This document shows positions 6,334-10,171 of a DNA stretch of 10,171 nucleotides, piece after piece. The first letter of the stretch is position 1; the number at the start of each line of letters is the position of its first letter. Source of the DNA: an uncultured Collinsella sp. (GTDB lineage: Bacteria; Actinomycetota; Coriobacteriia; Coriobacteriales; Coriobacteriaceae); NCBI GenBank assembly GCA_937969105.1, contig CALBUZ010000179.1, forward strand, positions 1 through 10,171. Direction: 5' to 3'. The position numbers and the translations under genes are program-made. The notes under the pieces are model-generated. The model saw only the letters and a program-made list of their open reading frames with translations, had not been told where the DNA came from and searched no databases.

Positions 6334-6505
6334 GTTGCGGCGTTTTACCAAACGCCGCAACTGCTCGACGCTGCGCGGGCACCAGAGCGACAACTTGTCA
6401 TTCAAAGAGGACGGCATGACCAGAAGGTCTATGCCGTTCTCTTTTCATGCCAATTTGTTCGCTCTGGTGCCCGCTCGCTGTCCGTCCTCTACCTGCGGCG
6501 TTGCC
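6334..6505. repeat. 172-nt structured repeat, copy B
   Basis: This is the gapless partner of 4001-4172. Hairpin 1 is 6334-6345 with 6350-6361 (12 bp, TACC loop). Stem 2 is 6375-6389 with 6460-6474 (15 bp, extended by A6390-T6459). Stem 3 is 6404-6417 with 6431-6444, capped by the invariant GACC-AGAA-GGTC (6418-6429). In stem 2, five arm bases differ from copy A and all five are matched by the opposite arm. It lies between the convergent lipoprotein and HAD genes, the same context as copy A. AACGCCGCA (6351-6359) can also pair perfectly with TGCGGCGTT (6494-6502), which would close the whole element. Confidence 0.85.
6404..6445 (+). terminator. Probable terminator of the lipoprotein gene (inner stem of repeat B)
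   Basis: AAAGAGGACGGCAT (6404-6417), the GACC-AGAA-GGTC cap, one bulged T (6430), and a right arm ending CTCTTTT (6439-6445). It has one G-T pair. It starts 74 nt after the lipoprotein stop and equals the pyrE terminator in position and shape. Confidence 0.55.
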
Positions 6506-6527
6506 ATGGTGGTCATTGAGGCGGCAC

Positions 6528-6572
6528 TTGGGGACGTTCCTTTTCTGCCGGCAGTTGGGGACACTCCTTTGG
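6528..6572. repeat. Two tandem GGGGAC repeat units
   Basis: TTGGGGACGTTCCTTTTC (6528-6545) and TTGGGGACACTCCTTTGG (6555-6572) are 27 nt apart and match at 14 of 18 positions. An imperfect inverted counterpart, AAAAGAGTCCCGTCCCA, follows at 6587-6602 (approximate). They share the core seen at 4193-4203 and 2976-2981. With repeat B they fill the 301-nt gap 6330-6630, in which no gene is seen. A 6-bp TCCCAC/GTGGGA hairpin (6598-6620) lies just 3' of the HAD gene on the minus strand. Confidence 0.55.
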
Positions 6573-6630
6573 TGCGGGGGCAGCTAAAAGAGTCCCGTCC
6601 CACATTGGCTACCCGTGGGAGGATGAGCGG

Positions 6631-7299
6631 TTACTCGCCCAAGATCAGCTCGGCGAGTTCGTCTTGGGTGTCCACCACGTAGTCGGCGCCGGCGGCCTCT
6701 AGCTCTGCGCGGCCGCGGAAGCCCCAGCTGACGCCCGCGCTCTTAAGGCCGGCGTTGTGACCGGTCAGGATATCGACATTGGAATCGCCCACATAGAGCG
6801 TGGTTGCCGGATCGGCGCCCAGCTCCTTCATCACATGCAGCGTGACGGGTGCCTCGGGCTTGGGCGGAAACGCATCGACACGGCCCTGTACCAGTGCAAA
6901 GCGCTCGGAACCAAAATACTTCTCGATAAGCGGGGCTGCCGAGACGTGATCCTTGTTGGTGAGCACGGCAAGCTGCACACCCGCTGCGCGCAGGCGGTCG
7001 AGCATCTCGATCGTGCCGGCATAGGGGGCGGTGTGGTCCTCCTTGTGCTCGCCGTAGTAAGCCCTAAACTCGGCAAGCGTCTGCTCAAACATACGGCCGT
7101 CGCCCGCGTACTCGGCGGGCATAAAGCGCTCAACCAGCTTGAGCATGCCGTTTCCCACCTTGTAGCGGTATTCGTCAACGGCAAACGTGGGCCAGCCGTG
7201 CGCCTCGCAGGTATGGTTGCCGGCGGCCGCCAGGTCCTCGAGCGTGTTGAGGATGGTGCCGTCCAGGTCAAAGATCACATGGGAAAAAGCTGCTGCCAT
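6631..7299 (-). CDS. HAD-family hydrolase, phosphoglycolate phosphatase-like
   Basis: This is a cytoplasmic haloacid dehalogenase-type phosphatase of 222 residues, the usual length for the Gph/PGP group. Motif I is FDLDGTILNT (10-19) with nucleophile Asp11 and Asp13. Motif II is VLTNKD (112-117) with Thr114. The motif III lysine is Lys147 in FPPKPEAP, and motif IV is YVGDSNVDILTG (169-180) with Asp172 and Asp176. The segment between motifs I and II is the helical cap. The substrate cannot be read from sequence; phosphoglycolate is a group-based guess. The start at 7299 is preferred because GGGAG (7309-7305) lies 5 nt upstream. An in-frame ATG at 7314 overlaps the stop of a small upstream ORF as ATGA and could be used by translational coupling. 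It is last in the minus-strand run after hypE. Confidence 0.9.
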   Translation of the reverse strand: MAAAFSHVIFDLDGTILNTLEDLAAAGNHTCEAHGWPTFAVDEYRYKVGNGMLKLVERFMPAEYAGDGRMFEQTLAEFRAYYGEHKEDHTAPYAGTIEMLDRLRAAGVQLAVLTNKDHVSAAPLIEKYFGSERFALVQGRVDAFPPKPEAPVTLHVMKELGADPATTLYVGDSNVDILTGHNAGLKSAGVSWGFRGRAELEAAGADYVVDTQDELAELILGE

Positions 7300-7310
7300 G
7301 AAAGCTCCCG

Positions 7311-7400
7311 TCATTGGGTTTCAAAACGCACCCCATAATACTGGGCTTCCGCGTTGGGCGTGCTTGGAATCTGAACATCTTTAGGGTTATCGAGCCACAT
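7311..7400 (-). CDS. Possible 29-residue ORF between hypE and the HAD gene
   Basis: The frame starts with ATG at 7400, begins MWLDNPKDVQIPST, ends AQYYGVRFETQ and stops with TGA at 7313-7311. The stop overlaps an ATG (7314-7312) that is in frame with the HAD gene, as ATGA. The composition is protein-like and less GC-rich than its neighbours, but there is no clear ribosome site and no recognisable domain. It may be a small coupled protein, the tail of a decayed gene, or chance. The hypE stop lies 23 nt upstream. Confidence 0.25.
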   Translation of the reverse strand: MWLDNPKDVQIPSTPNAEAQYYGVRFETQ

Positions 7401-7423
7401 CGCGCCAGCCGTGCAATTCCGCC

Positions 7424-8458
7424 CTAGCAAATTCTCGGCAGCTGCTCTCCCACGAGCATGTCGAGGATGCGGGTCGATCCCCAGCCGGTGCGTACGCGCA
7501 CGGCGGGTCGAGCGCCCTCGGCAAGCGGCAGCACGCGACCGATGATGGCGGCGTTCTCGCCGTAGCGGGCGGCGCGCATGGCCGCCAGCGCGGCATCGGC
7601 CTGCTCGGCCGGCACCACGGCGACCATCTTGCCCTCGTTTGCCACCTGCAGAACGTCGTAGCCGAGCATCTCGCATGCCGCTTGCACGTCGGGGCGCACG
7701 GGCACGGCATCCTCGTCGATCTCCATGGCAACGCCGCTGGCCTGGGCAAACTCGTTGAGCGTGGATGCCAGGCCGCCGCGCGTGGGGTCGCGGAAGCAGC
7801 GGGTGTCGGGGGCGGCGGCGAGCACGTCGGCAATCAGATGATTGAGCGGCGCAGCGTCGCTTTCGATGTTGCTCGAAAACGCCAGGCCCTCGCGCTGGCT
7901 CATGATGGCGATGCCGTGGTCGCCTAGCGTACCCGATACCAGGATGGCGTTGCCGGGCCGACAGTTTGCACCGCTGAGCACTACGCCCGCGGGCACTTCG
8001 CCCACGCCGGCGGTATTGATGTAGACGCCGTCGGCACCGCCACGCTCGACCACCTTGGTGTCGCCGGTGATTATGGACACGCCCGCCTCGCGCGCCGTTT
8101 CGGCCATGGTCTGCACAATCTGGCGCAGCTTGTCCATGGGATAGCCCTCTTCGAGGATAAAGCCGCACGACAGGTAGCGCACGCTAGCGCCCGAGGTCGC
8201 GACGTCGTTGACGGTTCCGCATACGGCGAGGCGGCCGATATTGCCGCCGGGGAAGAACTGCGGCGTTACCACAAAGCTGTCGGTCGACATGGCGATGCGC
8301 CCGCTTGCGGGCAGCGCGGCGACACCGGCATCGTTGCCCTCGAGCAGCTCGGGCGACCCAAAGGCATCCAGAAAGACCTCGTCGATGATACGTTTCATCA
8401 TCTGTCCGCCCGAGCCGTGGCCCAGCAGGACAGTGCTATCGGTGACGCTGTGGGACAT
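7424..8458 (-). CDS. hypE: Hydrogenase maturation factor HypE
   Basis: HypE receives a carbamoyl group from HypF on its C-terminal cysteine and dehydrates it with ATP to a thiocyanate, the source of the cyanide ligands of the NiFe-hydrogenase iron. It acts in the cytoplasm with HypF, HypC and HypD. The 344 residues carry the PurM/AIR-synthase-like fold: GHGSGG (13-18), GNDAGV (41-46), STDSFVV (58-64), NDVATSGA (84-91), GDTKVV (132-137), FRDPTRGG and VANEGKMV. The protein ends exactly in PRIC, so the acceptor Cys344 is present. The start at 8458 has GGAG about 9 nt upstream. It follows hypD after 48 nt in the same direction. Confidence 0.96.
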   Translation of the reverse strand: MSHSVTDSTVLLGHGSGGQMMKRIIDEVFLDAFGSPELLEGNDAGVAALPASGRIAMSTDSFVVTPQFFPGGNIGRLAVCGTVNDVATSGASVRYLSCGFILEEGYPMDKLRQIVQTMAETAREAGVSIITGDTKVVERGGADGVYINTAGVGEVPAGVVLSGANCRPGNAILVSGTLGDHGIAIMSQREGLAFSSNIESDAAPLNHLIADVLAAAPDTRCFRDPTRGGLASTLNEFAQASGVAMEIDEDAVPVRPDVQAACEMLGYDVLQVANEGKMVAVVPAEQADAALAAMRAARYGENAAIIGRVLPLAEGARPAVRVRTGWGSTRILDMLVGEQLPRIC

Positions 8459-8506
8459 ATCGAAAACTCCAATCGTGGGTGGTGCCAGTGTGCGGGTGCG
8501 TCCGGG

Positions 8507-9619
8507 CTAGTTACGGTATCTAAAGTACGCCGCACAGCTGCCCTCCGAGCTCACCATGCAGGGGCCGACGGGATGCTCGGGTGTACAAGCGTGGCCGAAC
8601 AGAGGGCAGTCGCTCGGCGCAATGGCTCCGCGCAGCACGTCGCCGCAGCGGCATCCGCGTGGCTCGACCGTCGGCTCGATGGGCACGTCAAAGCGGGTGC
8701 GGGCATCAAAGCGCGAGAGCTCGGGGCGGATGGAAAGGCCCGAGTTGGCAATCGGCCCCAGCCCGCGCCACGTGGTGTCGCATGGCTCAAACACCTGCTC
8801 GACCAGCTGGCGTGCCACGGGGTTACCGTCTGCGTTGACGCCACGGCGGTAGGCGTTGTCGATCGCCGGCTTGTTCTCGACAACCATCTGGACCAGCATA
8901 CAGATGCCCTGCAAGATGTCGACCGGTTCAAATCCCGTTACCACGCCTGGGGTCTTAAACTCGTCGACCAAAAAGCCAAAGGGCGTCAAGCCCGTGATGG
9001 TGGCGACGTGCCCCGGAAGGATAAAGCCGTCGATAGTGGTCTCGGGATCGTTGGCGATGGCGCGCAGAGCCGGCGGCGTGGTCTTGTGAGCACAGTAGAC
9101 CGAGAAGTTCTGGAGCCCGCGCGCGTCGGCCTCCAGGATAGCGGCGGCAATGGTGGGCGTCGTGGTCTCAAAGCCCACACCCATAAAGATGACCGGGCGT
9201 TCGGGATTTTGCTCGGCAATGTCGAGTGCGTCGAGCGGAGAGTAGACGATGCGGATGTCGCGCCCCACCGCCTTTTGCGCGGCAAGCGAGGTGGACGATC
9301 CGGGCACGCGCATCATGTCGCCAAAGGTGGTGATAATGGCGCCGTCCATGTTGGAAAGCGCGATTGCGTGATCGATGTCGCGGTTGGCGGTGACGCAAAC
9401 GGGGCATCCCGGGCCGCTTAGCAGTTTGAGTCCCGTCGGCATAATGGAGCGAAAGCCATAGCGGCCAATGCTCACGGTATGCGTACCGCAGACTTCCATA
9501 AGGTTGATGCTGCGGTTGCCGACAAGCTCATGAATACAATCGATGAGCTCGCGAGCCAGCTTGGGGTCGCGAAATGCCGAAAAGTCGATACCGGAGCGAA
9601 CCGGCTGCGCCGCCGACAC
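8507..9619 (-). CDS. hypD: Hydrogenase maturation factor HypD
   Basis: HypD is a [4Fe-4S] protein that, in complex with HypC, holds the iron on which the two cyanides and CO are assembled. The 370-residue protein shows MEVCGTHT (41-48, with the iron-binding Cys44 and His47), GPGCPVCVT (69-77, Cys72/Cys75 redox pair), GVGFETTTP (147-155), LPGHVATITG (201-210), and the C-terminal cysteines Cys323, Cys325, Cys338, Cys345, Cys354 and Cys362 that supply the cluster ligands. The length fits the family. The start is GTG at 9619, overlapping the hypC stop by one base (TAGTG), which indicates translational coupling; a GAGG lies a few bases before it inside hypC. Confidence 0.96.
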   Translation of the reverse strand: MSAAQPVRSGIDFSAFRDPKLARELIDCIHELVGNRSINLMEVCGTHTVSIGRYGFRSIMPTGLKLLSGPGCPVCVTANRDIDHAIALSNMDGAIITTFGDMMRVPGSSTSLAAQKAVGRDIRIVYSPLDALDIAEQNPERPVIFMGVGFETTTPTIAAAILEADARGLQNFSVYCAHKTTPPALRAIANDPETTIDGFILPGHVATITGLTPFGFLVDEFKTPGVVTGFEPVDILQGICMLVQMVVENKPAIDNAYRRGVNADGNPVARQLVEQVFEPCDTTWRGLGPIANSGLSIRPELSRFDARTRFDVPIEPTVEPRGCRCGDVLRGAIAPSDCPLFGHACTPEHPVGPCMVSSEGSCAAYFRYRN

Positions 9620-9879
9620 TAGTATGCCTCGGCCGGGTTGGTGGCGAGCTGGTCCTCTTCGGCCAGCTCGGCCATGGTATTGACGAGCTCGAGTGTCTCT
9701 TGGGCTTCCTGCTCGTCGACAATCTGAATGCCAAAGCCGGCGTGCACGAGAATATAGTCGCCTACCTGTGCCGTCGGCACGAGGCGCAGCGAAACGGGGC
9801 GCTCGATGCCCATCATGTCGACGGTCGCCTTAAGGTCGTCGTCGCGTTTAACCACTTTACCGGGAACGGCAAGGCACAT
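9619..9879 (-). CDS. hypC: Hydrogenase maturation chaperone HypC
   Basis: HypC partners HypD and carries the Fe(CN)2CO unit to the hydrogenase large subunit. The 86-residue protein begins with the signature MCLAVPGKV, whose Cys2 binds the iron and the large subunit, and has VHAGFGI (45-51) with the conserved His46. The N-terminal beta-barrel is followed by a helical tail (55-75) and a short acidic end. The ATG at 9879 has AGGGG 6 nt upstream. Its stop overlaps the hypD start. A 131-nt gap separates it from hypF upstream, large enough for a separate promoter. Confidence 0.95.
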   Translation of the reverse strand: MCLAVPGKVVKRDDDLKATVDMMGIERPVSLRLVPTAQVGDYILVHAGFGIQIVDEQEAQETLELVNTMAELAEEDQLATNPAEAY

Positions 9880-9925
9880 AATGTTCCCCTTTTATACGTT
9901 TTGCGCTGGATAGGCGCCTAATTAC

Positions 9926-9939
9926 CCATCAGTTGATGG
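9926..9939. promoter_or_regulatory. 14-bp palindrome upstream of hypC, possible operator
   Basis: CCATCA-GT-TGATGG is a perfect dyad with 6-bp arms. It overlaps the proposed -10 box of the hypC promoter, a position suited to a repressor. No known regulator site is recognised. Confidence 0.3.
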
Positions 9940-9964
9940 TAGCGCTCACGGGAGTCACGAGCAA
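9936..9964 (-). promoter_or_regulatory. Candidate promoter for hypCDE
   Basis: On the minus strand, TTGCTC (9964-9959, 3 of 6 to -35 consensus) is followed after 17 nt by TACCAT (9941-9936, 4 of 6 to -10). It lies in the hypF-hypC gap and reads into hypC. The match is weak, and hypCDE may instead be read through from hypF. Confidence 0.3.
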
Positions 9965-10010
9965 ACGCGTTACACCTGTGAGACGGCGGCGCGCAGGCTG
10001 GCAAAACAGC

Positions 10011-10171
10011 CTATCGAGACGCCGTCTGTGCGAGGCGAGCGCGAGCGATGGCGGCCTGACCGTAGGCGATGCAGCCGTCGTTGACGGGCACAGTGTGGGG
10101 GACCAAGACGGCAAGACCGGCGTCTTTGAGTTCGTGGGTAAGGAGCTGAAGCAAAAGCCGGTTCATGAACA
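10011..10171 (-). CDS. hypF: Carbamoyltransferase HypF, C-terminal end (partial)
   Basis: Only the last 52 residues are in the window; the 5' part continues past 10171. The visible sequence runs FMNRLLLQLLTHELKDAG, then LVPHTVPVNDGCIAYGQAA, and stops at TAG (10013-10011). This matches the end of the Kae1-like domain of HypF, where NDGGIALGQA is the common form; here it is NDGCIAYGQA. HypF makes the carbamoyl-adenylate from carbamoyl phosphate and transfers it to HypE. The order hypF-hypC-hypD-hypE on one strand supports the call strongly. Confidence 0.85.
   Translation of the reverse strand, partial: FMNRLLLQLLTHELKDAGLAVLVPHTVPVNDGCIAYGQAAIARARLAQTASR

Noticed and set aside
7311..8168. Minus-strand frame of 285 codons overlapping hypE
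   Set aside because: Most of it is an Arg-rich shadow of hypE in another frame. Only its last 29 codons lie outside hypE, and they are listed separately at low confidence.

Overview
The window is GC-rich with well-developed Shine-Dalgarno sites. Its gene content is MgtA, PyrE, a stand-alone glucose-type PTS IIA, a short lipoprotein and a NiFe-hydrogenase maturation cluster. Together with GGGGAC-core hairpin repeats, this suggests a gut actinobacterium of the Coriobacteriia, most like Collinsella. The genus is inferred from general resemblance, not from a database match.

Layout. 112-2880 (-) is a P-type Mg2+ ATPase (mgtA). Its roughly 270-nt leader carries a 23-codon reading frame with a near-perfect ribosome binding site and a long REP-like hairpin. 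Divergent from it, 3318-4001 (+) is orotate phosphoribosyltransferase (pyrE). Next comes a 172-nt structured repeat (copy A), a small hairpin repeat, and a SIS-domain remnant of a MurR/RpiR regulator on the minus strand (4257-4862). 4998-5534 (+) is a PTS IIA-Glc protein with a clear promoter and terminator. 5772-6329 (+) is a lipoprotein. It is followed by copy B of the 172-nt repeat and two more GGGGAC repeat units. The rest is on the minus strand, in transcription order: hypF (3' end only), hypC, hypD, hypE, a possible 29-residue ORF and a phosphoglycolate phosphatase-like HAD hydrolase.

How the genes work together. HypF, HypC, HypD and HypE form the pathway that makes the Fe(CN)2CO group of NiFe hydrogenases. 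HypF and HypE make the cyanide ligands, and HypC and HypD form the scaffold. The hydrogenase itself and hypA/hypB are not in the window. The other genes are single housekeeping or transport functions with no obvious common pathway.

Most notable. The two 172-nt repeats (4001-4172 and 6334-6505) are equal in length and about 84% identical. Of 28 differences, 22 lie in three nested or adjacent stems and all keep base pairing: 10 pairs are changed on both sides, 2 are compatible single changes, and none is disrupted. Both copies sit between convergent genes. This looks like a conserved structured element, either an RNA, a bidirectional terminator or a mobile repeat. The mgtA leader with its possible leader peptide is the second point of interest.
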